Origin: a virus
IMG/VR virus record: IMGVR_UViG_3300009091_000066
Location: 1 to 22,265 of that record
DNA: 22,265 nucleotides
Direction: 5' to 3' (one strand)
Shown here: positions 5,947-13,561 of the stretch, piece after piece
How positions within the stretch are numbered: the first letter of the stretch is position 1
Layout: each line of letters begins with the position of its first letter
The notes under the pieces: model-generated
The model's input: the letters and a program-made list of their open reading frames with translations, nothing else
The model's database searches: none
Told to the model about the DNA's origin: nothing
Translations under genes and position numbers: made by a program

Positions 5947-6798
5947 TTAAACGATGTCTGATGCGGCTTCCGTTTCTTTGGCTTCCAACTGCGGGCTTGA
6001 CAAGTCAAACAGCAGTCGGAAAATCATGTTCATGTCTGGGTTCTCCAAATAGCCTCCTAGCTTCCCTCCTCGATCTTTGGCCGTATACTTCCCAGAGGGG
6101 GAAGTAAGAAGTATACGCTTCAACGGATTGTTGTCTCCCGCCGGCTTCTCGGGATCGGCAGATGTGACATAGAGGTATGCCACGTTGTCGACATACGCAG
6201 GCATCTGCGAGGATAGTCGATCAGTAAGGAAAGGACCAACAGACTTCTTCTGAGTACGTTCATCTTGTACCACCGCGGCTAGAGCAGTGAAGATAGTATT
6301 CCTGGGAAGGTTACGTAGATCTCGTACCAGTCGCTTGATCCGATTGCCTGCGACCAAGTAGTGCTGTAACTGCGGTAGGTCAGGATCGACTTCCTCGGGC
6401 TTCAACAAACTAGCAGACATGACCACATCCAGTAAGGCCATCTGATAGGCATCAGTGAGGCTATCCAAGATAATGGTCTTGTACTTGCTTAGCTTGCCCT
6501 CGAGAAGACTGTTTACGATGGACAGTAACACAGTCCATCCAGTAACGTGGGAGCTATCAGCTACCTCGCCAATGGTCACTACATCGATGTCCATATGTTG
6601 GACTGTCTTCTTGCCTGCTTCGACGTCGATAAGCAACGCTGGTCTACCGAAGTCACTCTGATCCGCGGTCGCTGCTAGGTAGGTCTTGCCTACTCCCGAG
6701 TCTCCGTAGATAATCATGTTGACGAACTTGGTTGCTTCCCTCGCTGGCTTGATGTGGGGACCGAGATCGATCTTCGCGTGTTGCCCGTACGTAACCAT
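5947..6798 (-). CDS. Sak4-type RecA-like ATPase / phage recombinase
   Basis: 283 residues with a Walker A GDSGVGKT (32-39), Walker B IILD (D112) and the compact single-domain RecA-like architecture of phage nucleotide-binding proteins (AAA_24/Sak4). These promote single-strand annealing or strand exchange in phage recombination and replication-fork repair. The last 20 residues are acidic. ATG 6798 is preceded by AGAGGAG. The gene lies between a small unknown (85-nt overlap) and the DUF669-like protein, the usual company of Sak4 genes. An alternative reading is a generic phage AAA protein without recombinase activity. Confidence 0.82.
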   Translation of the reverse strand: MVTYGQHAKIDLGPHIKPAREATKFVNMIIYGDSGVGKTYLAATADQSDFGRPALLIDVEAGKKTVQHMDIDVVTIGEVADSSHVTGWTVLLSIVNSLLEGKLSKYKTIILDSLTDAYQMALLDVVMSASLLKPEEVDPDLPQLQHYLVAGNRIKRLVRDLRNLPRNTIFTALAAVVQDERTQKKSVGPFLTDRLSSQMPAYVDNVAYLYVTSADPEKPAGDNNPLKRILLTSPSGKYTAKDRGGKLGGYLENPDMNMIFRLLFDLSSPQLEAKETEAASDIV

Positions 6799-7067
6799 CT
6801 CTTTCTTCTCCTCTGGCGTTTATTATCGACGCCGTGTGGGATAATGTAGCCTAACACAATCTCCAGGAACCCGATGACTTGTCTCCACTCTTCTACAGTG
6901 AGTGCTGGTGTCGCTACGAACTTACTAACTCCGGGTTCATATCCGTCCATAAAGGAGACCTTGAACTTGAGAGTCAGCTTCTTGTCGTCGTAGTACACAA
7001 TAGCTTCCAGGTTATTCCTGATCTGTGTACTACCAGTTAGCAAGTGGAGCTCTTTAGGCTTCTTCAT
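6714..7067 (-). CDS. Small unknown protein, paralogue of the 4524-4751 product, with extended basic tail
   Basis: 117 residues from ATG 7067 (ATGA overlap with the upstream stop). Residues about 18-75 align with the protein at 4524-4751 (LEA, DKK.LTLKFKV, TP.L..EEW, C-terminal helix). Unlike that protein it does not stop after the helix: it continues about 40 residues in a Arg/Lys/Ser-rich tail encoded by the overlap with the Sak4 gene (85 nt). The tail composition suggests it arose when a stop was lost and the frame ran into the neighbour. Function unknown. Confidence 0.6.
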   Translation of the reverse strand: MKKPKELHLLTGSTQIRNNLEAIVYYDDKKLTLKFKVSFMDGYEPGVSKFVATPALTVEEWRQVIGFLEIVLGYIIPHGVDNKRQRRRKRWLRTGNTRRSISVPTSSQRGKQPSSST

Positions 7068-7288
7068 ATTGGGTTCACGTACTCCTGGATGATCCCTAGA
7101 GCAGCGTCGTAGCCCGCACACTCCATAACTCGTTGGTGCATCTCGGTGAACTTCTCTTGTTGACCAACGAGTCTCATAGCTCGACGAACTCTCCCTAGGA
7201 TAGAGAAGATGTTACCATCCTCGTCTACGAGCTTAACGTTGACACGTTCTTCTTCGGGGATACCTAGTTGCTCAGGAGGTGCAACCAT
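7064..7288 (-). CDS. Conserved small phage/actinobacterial-type protein (ILGRVRRA motif)
   Basis: 74 residues starting at ATG 7288 behind AGGAG (5 nt); three upstream ATGs overlap the previous gene further and have no ribosome site. The core VKLVDEDGNIFSILGRVRRA followed by a helical region and GYDAALGIIQEYV resembles short proteins I recall from actinobacterial plasmids and phages, whose function is not established. It overlaps its upstream neighbour by 17 nt and is coupled to the next gene by ATGA. Confidence 0.7.
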   Translation of the reverse strand: MVAPPEQLGIPEEERVNVKLVDEDGNIFSILGRVRRAMRLVGQQEKFTEMHQRVMECAGYDAALGIIQEYVNPI

Positions 7289-7784
7289 TTTGACTCCTGT
7301 CATAGCCGTCGGTCTTTCCATGCCAGCAGTCGTCACAGTACCCTCTATAACACTCCTCCAGAGCTATTGGATTTCCACAGGCAGTGCACGTACCCCGAAC
7401 ACTCGACACAACCGTGTAGTAAGGCATGCCTCCAGGTAGAGCTGGCCAGAGATCCCTAGGCAAAGGACAACAGACCATCTTAGTGGCCATGCCTAGCAAG
7501 AACAACTGCTCCATAGTCGCATGGAGGCCTGTCCATTGATGGTCGTACCTATCCATACAGGCGTTCAAGAAGGACATGCCGCCTCCGAGCTTCTCCTGGA
7601 AACTATCAGGAAGCTCAGATAGGAGTAGCTTGATCTCCTTCTCGTACGAGGCTAGCCGGCCAGGATGAAAGTGTACCGTAGCCAAGATTCCGATAGCTTC
7701 TACGTAGTCTGCCTTATCCTCTTCTTCGCTGAATAGACAGTCTCGGAAGATCGTGTCTACTCTGGATGCGTTTAGGTCACTCAT
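7272..7784 (-). CDS. Conserved phage protein with C-terminal zinc ribbon
   Basis: 170 residues. The pattern SRVDTIFRDCLF, FHPGRL, LGGGMSFLNACMD, WTGLHATMEQLFLLG and LPGGMPYY matches a conserved but uncharacterised protein that I recall from many Gram-positive phages. The C-terminus adds CTACGN and CDDCW (about 132-155), a CxxC...CxxC zinc ribbon. ATG 7784 overlaps the nuclease stop. The position among recombination genes suggests a DNA-linked job, but no catalytic motif is evident. Confidence 0.75.
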   Translation of the reverse strand: MSDLNASRVDTIFRDCLFSEEEDKADYVEAIGILATVHFHPGRLASYEKEIKLLLSELPDSFQEKLGGGMSFLNACMDRYDHQWTGLHATMEQLFLLGMATKMVCCPLPRDLWPALPGGMPYYTVVSSVRGTCTACGNPIALEECYRGYCDDCWHGKTDGYDRSQNGCTS

Positions 7785-9024
7785 CTCTCACATCCCCGTA
7801 GTAACCAATGCGCTCTACGTACTCCCCTGTACCGTACAAGTACTCGGTTATGTCCACACCGTCATTGAGAGCCAAGCACACTTCTTTGAAGTCACACCGC
7901 CACGTGCAATCCCAAGTAGGTGTTGGAACGATGTGAGTAGGTCTACGCATGTCGTAGTACTCATGCACGATACTCTTTCCGACGTGATCGATCTCGGCTT
8001 GAGAGTGTCTCACCCAAGTGATCCGTACATAGCCCTTACCCTGACGTTCCTTCTCGTATAGGTTGTCCAGCATGGCTATGTAGTCGGTATCAGCTCTACG
8101 GTGGATGTTCTGCTCTAGCTCTTCTAGAGTACCTTCCCAGCCTTCGAGTTGAGCGACTGTCTCAAGCCAAACATCAGGTGTAGTGTCAGTTGCCTTGTTA
8201 CAAGACACCCGTTTGCCTTGGTACACAATATCGGGAATCCTTGGCTTCTTCTTCCGAAGCTCGATGTAGACCACACCGAGATACTTGTCCTTCTTATCTC
8301 CCCCTCGTTGCTCCTGTTGCTTAGCCCAGATGTATGACGTCCACTGTTCGTCGAACTGCAGACGTTCTGGGTCTCGCATCTGTGCTACCGACTTGTACTC
8401 ACCCAGCCACAGGTTGGGATCTCTAAGATCCTCTGTGTCATCCATCACGAAGTCGATGTGGCCGTCGTAAGTTGCTCGCAGTCGGTTCCCTGAGCGGTAA
8501 TCGTAGAGTGGTACACTAAACGGTACTTCACTAGCGATTACCTTGAACTTGGCCACGCGCTTGTGCCAGAGCATGTAGGTGTGACACATAGCCAAGCCTA
8601 GCTCGAGTAGTCCGTCTAACTCTTCCTCTTGCTCAGGAGAGAAGCCCTGCCAATTCATCTTCTGGGCTAGATTCGCTCGAGCGACTTTCTGACAGATCTC
8701 GAACACCTCTTCTAGGTTGTCCACAGTTAATGGACCGCCGAGGTAGATGTCCTTCTCCCCCTGGGGCGTAGGATAGGACCACATTGTGCCAGTAACAGTT
8801 GGATTCGATACGACACAGTGGGCGAGGGCTTCGTGAAGGAGTTTGCCCAACCAGAGCTTGTCGTTAGGCCAGGCACGCTCGAGATTGAGCTGAAGAGGAC
8901 TAGAGAAGAACCACTTACGACGGCATTGCTTGAAGGCAGTCCTGTCACTGGTGTGGATGTGCAGGACCTTATGAGGCGGGTGAATTACAAGTGGGAGTAA
9001 GTTATGTCTTGGGATGTCGATCAT
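7777..9024 (-). CDS. RecB/Cas4-like PD-(D/E)XK nuclease with predicted Fe-S cluster
   Basis: 415 residues from ATG 9024, which follows CGGAGG. An ATG at 9072 is ruled out because the -10 of the promoter lies inside that extension. N-terminal TSDRTAFKQCRRKW, then H64 in LLHEAL, E166, D191 in GHIDF and E209-x-K211 in LGEYKS form the RecB-family nuclease pattern. Cysteine C34 plus C-x3-C-x5-C near residue 375 (WDCTWRCDFKEVC) gives four cysteines placed as in Cas4/AddB 4Fe-4S nucleases. Predicted to resect double-stranded ends, feeding ssDNA to the Sak4-type recombinase. No Cas genes are near. Confident in the fold; polarity and cofactor are inferred. Confidence 0.85.
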   Translation of the reverse strand: MIDIPRHNLLPLVIHPPHKVLHIHTSDRTAFKQCRRKWFFSSPLQLNLERAWPNDKLWLGKLLHEALAHCVVSNPTVTGTMWSYPTPQGEKDIYLGGPLTVDNLEEVFEICQKVARANLAQKMNWQGFSPEQEEELDGLLELGLAMCHTYMLWHKRVAKFKVIASEVPFSVPLYDYRSGNRLRATYDGHIDFVMDDTEDLRDPNLWLGEYKSVAQMRDPERLQFDEQWTSYIWAKQQEQRGGDKKDKYLGVVYIELRKKKPRIPDIVYQGKRVSCNKATDTTPDVWLETVAQLEGWEGTLEELEQNIHRRADTDYIAMLDNLYEKERQGKGYVRITWVRHSQAEIDHVGKSIVHEYYDMRRPTHIVPTPTWDCTWRCDFKEVCLALNDGVDITEYLYGTGEYVERIGYYGDVRDE

Positions 9025-9055
9025 GTTCCTCCGTTCAGATAACTGCTTAGCCATA

Positions 9056-9085
9056 ATTATAACATGGACCATGAGCCTCCTTCAA
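9056..9085 (-). promoter_or_regulatory. Internal promoter before the nuclease gene
   Basis: Minus-strand TTGAAG (9085-9080), 18-bp spacer, TATAAT (9061-9056) with TGT extended -10. Same class as 2919-2948 and 16125-16154. It allows the nuclease-Sak4 segment to be expressed apart from the long operon. Confidence 0.78.
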
Positions 9086-9103
9086 TGGGTGTTGGCTGTC
9101 CGA

Positions 9104-9445
9104 CTAAAACGAGATGTCGTCGCTCGCGGACCCTCTATACCCGAGTGACCCCGACTGATCAGGAAAGTGCTTGTCTCCTGGCTTGGCTAGAGCTTCTTTC
9201 TCTTGATACGCATTCACCGCGGCTACAATGAGTTTGTACCTCTCCTCAATTACTCCGTTAAGTGAAGACGAAGAAAAAGCAGGCTCCCGGAGTATAATTC
9301 CAACAGCTCCTCTAGTACCTACTTCGCGGACAGTATGAATTGTGTACTCGAGAGGAGGATCTACTTTATGATCGTACCCTCGAAAGGACTCTCGATTTGT
9401 CTGCTTAGCATGAGACTTGACATATTCCCATTTCTTACGTTCCAT
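9104..9445 (-). CDS. Small protein of unknown function
   Basis: 113 residues from ATG 9445 behind GAGAGG, overlapping the helicase stop by 11 nt; a GTG two codons earlier is possible. The N-terminus is basic (ERKKWEYVKSHAKQ), the middle may form a small alpha/beta fold, and the tail is polar (GSLGYRGSASDDISF), ending in acidic residues and Phe. An acidic-Phe end recalls SSB-like interaction tips, but that is only a resemblance. No family recognised. It sits between the SNF2-type helicase and the nuclease promoter. Confidence 0.6.
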   Translation of the reverse strand: MERKKWEYVKSHAKQTNRESFRGYDHKVDPPLEYTIHTVREVGTRGAVGIILREPAFSSSSLNGVIEERYKLIVAAVNAYQEKEALAKPGDKHFPDQSGSLGYRGSASDDISF

Positions 9446-11099
9446 TGTCACCTCTCTTCAGGATCAATTTTGCCATTTCCTGAATAGCCATCACCTCCGA
9501 CTTGATGTGTACCTTAGTCTTAATGACCTCAGTCAGTTGATCGTCGATGGTGCCAGGCGCAACCACTTCCGTACAAAGTACTGAATACGTTTGTCCCATA
9601 CGATATAGACGGTCGCGAGCTTGTAGGTTGTCGTCTGGTACCCAATGCCTGTCCGCAAAAACCACCAGATGACACTTATCCTGTAAGTTAAGGGATTCGC
9701 CCATGCTGGCAATTGTACCCACGAGTGCTCGGCATCCAGGATCACTTTTCCACTTCTCAATGGCAGAGTCTCGTTCGTCGACATTCATGCCTCCATGGTA
9801 GTACTGAGTTCTAGTTCCGAGTCGCTTAGCTATTTCTTGGGCTAGGATCTCCGTATGCTTCTTGTACCAACAGAACACCAGAACCTTCTCATCTGGTATA
9901 TCCTCCAAGAACTCAACGATAGCGTCCGTCTTAGCCGAAGGTACATCGAGCCCTAGAATTCGTGGGTCGGCGACGAGTTGTCGTAGCCTTACAAGCTGAC
10001 TACCTATGCTTGTTGCGTAGCGACTTTCCGGATCGGCAAGGTCATCAAGAGAGCTAATTCCTTGAAGATTGGTATGAAGCTCCTTGAACATGGAAGCATA
10101 TAGCTCTTTTTGTTCCTTTGCAAGCTCCACTTGAATGACGCGACTCGTTAGTGGGGGCAGCTGGGGTAGCATCAAACTCTTGTCTCGGAGGATCGTGTAC
10201 CGAGTTAGTATGTAACGGAGGACATTGACGTTCTTAGCACCGACGATCTTAGGGAACCCTGAGGGAGTAGTTTCGAATTCAGTGAAACGATTGACGAATT
10301 GCCAGTACGAGGTGAATCGATTTGGATCCAGTGAATTGAGAAGTGGCCACAGTTCTCCTGGTCGATTGCGCATGCCTCCAGAAGCAGTAAGCTCGAACAC
10401 AACGGGTATCTTCTTTGCGAGTAGAAGCGCTCCACGAGTCCTTGCCGCCTTTCTCCCGGTGAAGTGGTGTGCCTCGTCAAGTATCAAGGAAGCCCAACGA
10501 CGATTCGCCAAATGAGGAAAGTACTGTCCGCCGACACGTAGCATATCGTGGTTCACAATTACGGTGTCGGCCATCTGCGACAACGCGGCATGCCGCTGCT
10601 TCGGAGTTCCTGTTACCACTGCCACAGGGTGAAATGGAAGCCAATTATACGCTTCCGTAGACATCTCGTACTGCTTACCCTGTTTACAGACAATAAGACA
10701 AGGGTAAGCATTCATCTCGTCTACGGCAGTCATAGACTCGACTGTCTTACCTGTACCTGTAGGATTGAGGTCTAGAGCTCGTTTGAAGTGCTTCATGAAC
10801 ACGACGTCAGCCCGTTGTATAGGAGTCAGTAGAGTGCAGCCTTCTGCGTCTAAGGCCTCGCGCATCTTCGCGGCGTCACCAGTGATACTGAGGTCCTTCA
10901 TCAAGAAGAGAGTCACAGCGTCGTCTTCGTGGAGTACTGGGAGCTGCTTCCTCCATCGGTAGACTAACGTCGGCTCTGGAGGGAACGAGTAAGAACCCCC
11001 GCCTCTACGAGCACCACCACAGTTCTCAGCTTCGATGCGATCTTCCAGAGAGTCAGGGTGGAAAACTAGCCTGCTGCCGTCTAGGAATACTCTAGCCAC
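9435..11099 (-). CDS. SNF2-type SF2 helicase/translocase
   Basis: 554 residues, GTG 11099 overlapping the previous TAG. SF2 motifs in order: TPIQ at 92-95, motif I GTGKT (115-119), motif II DEAH (208-211), motif III LTASG (237-241), and motif VI QARDRLYRMGQ (493-503), the last being the SNF2/Rad54 signature Q-x2-R-x-(H/Y)R-x-GQ. Both RecA-like lobes are present with little insertion, the compact form seen in phage DNA translocases. It probably remodels protein-DNA or recombination intermediates and works with the resolvase and nuclease encoded around it. The start is uncertain because the ribosome site is weak. Confidence 0.88.
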   Translation of the reverse strand: MARVFLDGSRLVFHPDSLEDRIEAENCGGARRGGGSYSFPPEPTLVYRWRKQLPVLHEDDAVTLFLMKDLSITGDAAKMREALDAEGCTLLTPIQRADVVFMKHFKRALDLNPTGTGKTVESMTAVDEMNAYPCLIVCKQGKQYEMSTEAYNWLPFHPVAVVTGTPKQRHAALSQMADTVIVNHDMLRVGGQYFPHLANRRWASLILDEAHHFTGRKAARTRGALLLAKKIPVVFELTASGGMRNRPGELWPLLNSLDPNRFTSYWQFVNRFTEFETTPSGFPKIVGAKNVNVLRYILTRYTILRDKSLMLPQLPPLTSRVIQVELAKEQKELYASMFKELHTNLQGISSLDDLADPESRYATSIGSQLVRLRQLVADPRILGLDVPSAKTDAIVEFLEDIPDEKVLVFCWYKKHTEILAQEIAKRLGTRTQYYHGGMNVDERDSAIEKWKSDPGCRALVGTIASMGESLNLQDKCHLVVFADRHWVPDDNLQARDRLYRMGQTYSVLCTEVVAPGTIDDQLTEVIKTKVHIKSEVMAIQEMAKLILKRGDNGT

Positions 11100-11292
11100 G
11101 TTCGTCAGACTTAGCTGAGCATCTGGAGCACATGTCTCCCCAAGGAATTAATCCCTCGAAGAACTCGGTCTTGAAGGGAACATTGAGAACGTAAACGCCG
11201 CACTTGGCGTTAAGTTCGTCGCGCCAGTGGTCGCGAAATAGGTGCCAGACACCGCGCTGAGAACGGAACCACTTGTGCCTTTTAGTGTACAT
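11092..11292 (-). CDS. Small CxxC protein
   Basis: 66 residues from ATG 11292 behind GGGAG (4-5 nt). Earlier in-frame starts fall inside the preceding gene. It is basic and aromatic at the N-terminus (HKWFRSQRGVWHLF), with one cysteine in NAKCGVY and a CSRC pair near the C-terminus, together a possible three-cysteine plus His metal site. Such short W/C/H proteins are common in phage early regions. No function assigned. Confidence 0.65.
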   Translation of the reverse strand: MYTKRHKWFRSQRGVWHLFRDHWRDELNAKCGVYVLNVPFKTEFFEGLIPWGDMCSRCSAKSDERG

Positions 11293-11305
11293 TGGACTCC
11301 CTTCG

Positions 11306-11701
11306 TTACTTCTTCCAAAACTGCCACCAAGGAGCAGGCTTCGGTTCGGGTGCATATATGTCGAAGTTCAAACTTCCAGCAGCTATGTGGATGCGATCCT
11401 CAGTCGTCACCCATAGACTTCGGTCAAGATTAATTTCGTGACCCGCGTTTTGGCCTCCGACTCTATGCGTCCAAACGTTAGCACGTGCATAGAGTCGAAA
11501 TTCCCCTTTTCGAGGGAATTTGAACAGCCACATAATCTCAGTGGTATTGGTTCGATGTACTTTGCGTTCTTCCTTCTCTATTGGACCTAGCCGGAAGTAC
11601 TTGCGTCTAGTCACCCTGTCAAACTCGTCCTTTAGTTCTATCCATAGACCCTTACGATGCGGATCGAAGACTATAGACGGGTCCATCCATCCGGCTATCA
11701 T
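11306..11701 (-). CDS. Protein of unknown function, beta-rich
   Basis: 131 residues, ATG 11701 overlapping the resolvase stop as ATGA. The sequence alternates hydrophobic and polar residues (GLWIELK, MWLFKF, EFRLYARANVW) and is likely beta-rich, ending in a Pro/Trp/Lys tail (PWWQFWKK). The aromatic-basic tail could contact membrane or nucleic acid. I recognise no family. Confidence 0.6.
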   Translation of the reverse strand: MIAGWMDPSIVFDPHRKGLWIELKDEFDRVTRRKYFRLGPIEKEERKVHRTNTTEIMWLFKFPRKGEFRLYARANVWTHRVGGQNAGHEINLDRSLWVTTEDRIHIAAGSLNFDIYAPEPKPAPWWQFWKK

Positions 11702-12099
11702 AGAGTCTCCCTTGTAGTGGTCACGTAGTAGAAGGCTGCGTGGCGAATAGCGTCCCGCATGTGGGTGCTACCTTTCACCCAGAGACCGCACTTCCTGAGA
11801 TGGTTATCGGTCATTACCTGCTTCACCGATGCGGCCTGTTCTACAATGGGTATACCAAGTCGACGTGCGAACTCCTTGATGATTCCTATTACCTGTACGG
11901 CAGGGAACTCATCCCATACTGCTTGGTTCTTCTTCCATGGATATAGTCTCCAGGACTCGTATACGATGACGTCGGCCTCGTTGGTCTCGATTACGTTAGC
12001 TACCTCGTCCCATTTTGCCTCACCGCAGACGACGAGCTCTGGGCCATCGAAGAAGGCCCACCCAGTTGTTACTCCAGGATCAAAAGCTAGGACCCTCAC
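11698..12099 (-). CDS. RuvC-like Holliday-junction resolvase (RNase H fold)
   Basis: 133 residues, shorter than cellular RuvC but typical of phage versions. The N-terminus VLAFDPGVTTGWA puts the first catalytic Asp at D7 followed by the Gly-x-x-x-Gly loop. E48 in IVYESW is the second acidic residue and D116 in MRDAIRHAA, with H120, the C-terminal one. These enzymes cut four-way junctions, here needed for recombination intermediates or branched DNA before packaging. The GTG at 12099 is used; it overlaps the preceding small gene by 20 nt. Confidence in the family is high. Confidence 0.85.
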   Translation of the reverse strand: MRVLAFDPGVTTGWAFFDGPELVVCGEAKWDEVANVIETNEADVIVYESWRLYPWKKNQAVWDEFPAVQVIGIIKEFARRLGIPIVEQAASVKQVMTDNHLRKCGLWVKGSTHMRDAIRHAAFYYVTTTRETL

Positions 12100-12259
12100 T
12101 TACCCTGTCTAGAAAGGCTCTAATCCGACATTGCTCTCTTGGTATAGGACACTTGTAGTCGGCTGTCATACGAATCGCATATCCGCAAGACGACCTACAA
12201 CATTCCCTAACGATCAGGCCAACCGCCTCTCGAAGAAGTTCCTCGGGAGTCGCTTTCAT
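12080..12259 (-). CDS. 59-residue cysteine-rich protein
   Basis: ATG 12259 follows AAAGGA by 6-7 nt and the frame runs to a TGA inside the resolvase gene. The sequence begins with a helix (MKATPEELLREAVGLIV) and then has five cysteines, CC, C, C and C (residues 20, 21, 25, 37, 44), in a possible zinc-binding array, ending with a helix. It overlaps the upstream membrane-protein gene by 53 nt, which lowers confidence, but it fills what would otherwise be the largest gap in this operon. Function unknown. Confidence 0.55.
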   Translation of the reverse strand: MKATPEELLREAVGLIVRECCRSSCGYAIRMTADYKCPIPREQCRIRAFLDRVSEGPSF

Positions 12260-12458
12260 CCCTATCCTTTCTAGGACGTTCTTCTTGTGTCTCTAGTCGA
12301 CTTCGGTTGATTCTAGTCCAGTTGTATACGACATACGCGAACAGAAAGGTAAGCCCCATGACCATTCCACCGAAGAAGGTCATCGTGGGACTCGTTCGTG
12401 TCCATCCCAAGGCACACAGCACGATAGCCACTATGGCTCCGCAGCCTACTATGAACAT
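12207..12458 (-). CDS. Two-span membrane protein
   Basis: 83 residues behind a strong AAGGAGG. Two hydrophobic segments (about 1-18, FIVGCGAIVAIVLCALGW, and 26-46) are joined by a short loop; the tail (about 50-83) is highly charged (Arg, Glu, Asp, Ser). Probably an inner-membrane protein with a cytoplasmic C-tail. Third gene in a row with small-protein features. Function unknown. Confidence 0.7.
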   Translation of the reverse strand: MFIVGCGAIVAIVLCALGWTRTSPTMTFFGGMVMGLTFLFAYVVYNWTRINRSRLETQEERPRKDRDESDSRGTSSRGGWPDR

Positions 12459-12470
12459 TCGACCTCCTTG

Positions 12471-12605
12471 TTACAGAATGACAGGAGCCTTTGGGTGTAG
12501 TGGAGACTTCTTGCAGTAGCCCGTCTTCGGCATGATGTAGTTGTGAACGCACTTTCCTTTGACGAGATCCGGGCACTTCTTACAAGGTTTAGACTTACCG
12601 AACAT
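12471..12605 (-). CDS. 44-residue cysteine-rich peptide
   Basis: ATG 12605 has GGAGGAG at the right distance. The peptide has four cysteines in CKKC, KGKC and GYCKK (residues 8, 11, 19, 31) and many lysines, a compact zinc-finger-like or disulfide peptide. No signal sequence, so intracellular zinc binding is more likely. Stop 12 nt before the next gene. Function unknown. Confidence 0.65.
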   Translation of the reverse strand: MFGKSKPCKKCPDLVKGKCVHNYIMPKTGYCKKSPLHPKAPVIL

Positions 12606-12897
12606 GGCTCCTCCTTCTAGTAACGATTTCTTCGTCGGTGCTTGTAAGCAATGGAGAAACGTATCTGACTGGTCGATTGTTGTCACTGTACTTGGGATAC
12701 AGTCGATCCATAGCATCTTCGGGTTTCTTGATACGGCTATCTTTCTTCTCCTGGGGCAAGAGATAGAAAGCGTCGAAGATAATGAGTATGGCCCAGAGAA
12801 GGAAAGCAAAAAGTGCTCCCCAAAGTTTAAGGCTGACCCCAAAGCCGATTAGCATTCCCATGCAAACGAACTGGAATCTAATGATGTGTTTCCGCAC
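12595..12897 (-). CDS. Two-span membrane protein with charged tail
   Basis: 100 residues from GTG 12897 behind GGGGG. Two hydrophobic helices (about 9-24 and 26-46) make a hairpin that is followed by about 50 charged residues, topologically like the product of 12207-12458. The two may form a pair in the host membrane. No family recognised. Confidence 0.68.
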   Translation of the reverse strand: MRKHIIRFQFVCMGMLIGFGVSLKLWGALFAFLLWAILIIFDAFYLLPQEKKDSRIKKPEDAMDRLYPKYSDNNRPVRYVSPLLTSTDEEIVTRRRSHVR

Positions 12898-12899
12898 GC

Positions 12900-13277
12900 T
12901 TACCCCCTATCGTCGAATGCGGGCCAATCAAAGTCGTCTGAGTCTGCAGGAGGTCTCGTCAGTCGATCTCCTCTTAGGCTCAGAGGAGGACGATCCTCAT
13001 AGTCTCTATCACGAGGCCTGCGTCGTCCGTGGGATATCTCTATATCGATCTCCCGGTCGATGCGGTTGATACGAGCTTCGTCGTTGGCTGCCAGGTCTTC
13101 TTCGTCTCGCATCTTGTCGTAGAACTCTTGCTTCTTACGACTGCCTGCGGGCCCCCATTCTCTCATGGCGTTGTAAGTTCGCTCCTCGTAGATCTCGGCC
13201 ATCTTCAGATGGTACTCGAGATCCCGTTCGTATATCTCGCGGAGGAACTTAAGCCACAAGAGACGCAGTTGTCCCAT
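12900..13277 (-). CDS. Charged helical protein of unknown function
   Basis: 125 residues, ATG 13277 (TGATG overlap) behind GGAGG. The N-terminal half is a long amphipathic helix (LLWLKFLREIYERDLEYHL), the C-terminal half is disordered and rich in Arg and Asp (RRRPRDRDYEDRPP). Such sequence would suit a scaffold or protein-binding factor. No homology recognised. Confidence 0.62.
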   Translation of the reverse strand: MGQLRLLWLKFLREIYERDLEYHLKMAEIYEERTYNAMREWGPAGSRKKQEFYDKMRDEEDLAANDEARINRIDREIDIEISHGRRRPRDRDYEDRPPLSLRGDRLTRPPADSDDFDWPAFDDRG

Positions 13278-13561
13278 CACTCACCTCCACCTGGCAGTGG
13301 CGGCAGTGTTAGCTGGGCGATCTCAGCCATAGCTGACTCGGCTTGAGTCTTAACTGCCATAGCCATATCGGAGGTGATCTTGGCTACACGACGTAGACCA
13401 GCTATGTTCCTGGTCTGCTCTTCGATTATGTTCAGCAACTGAATGGCGTCCATAGCTGCTGCCCCAAACACTTCGGTAAGGGCTGCTGGATCCGTCTCGA
13501 AGAGCTTACTCAGACGTATCCATCTACCCTTACATTCTTCGAAGCTCCACCCCTCAACCAT
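13277..13561 (-). CDS. Small helical protein of unknown function
   Basis: 94 residues from ATG 13561 behind AAGGGAG, overlapping its upstream neighbour by 8 nt. It is alpha-helical with a heptad-like stretch (LLNIIEEQTRNIAGLRRV) and ends in Pro/Gly (LPPLPGGGE). Possibly oligomeric. No family recognised. Confidence 0.62.
   Translation of the reverse strand: MVEGWSFEECKGRWIRLSKLFETDPAALTEVFGAAAMDAIQLLNIIEEQTRNIAGLRRVAKITSDMAMAVKTQAESAMAEIAQLTLPPLPGGGE

Noticed and set aside
7777-9024. CRISPR-Cas component (cas4)
   Set aside because: The nuclease resembles Cas4, but no repeats, Cas1/Cas2 or other cas genes are present; a phage recombination nuclease is the simpler reading.
9024-9072. Upstream ATG 9072 as the nuclease start
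   Set aside because: The TATAAT at 9061-9056 lies inside this extension, so the codons before about 9048 would not be transcribed from this promoter; ATG 9024 has a ribosome site.
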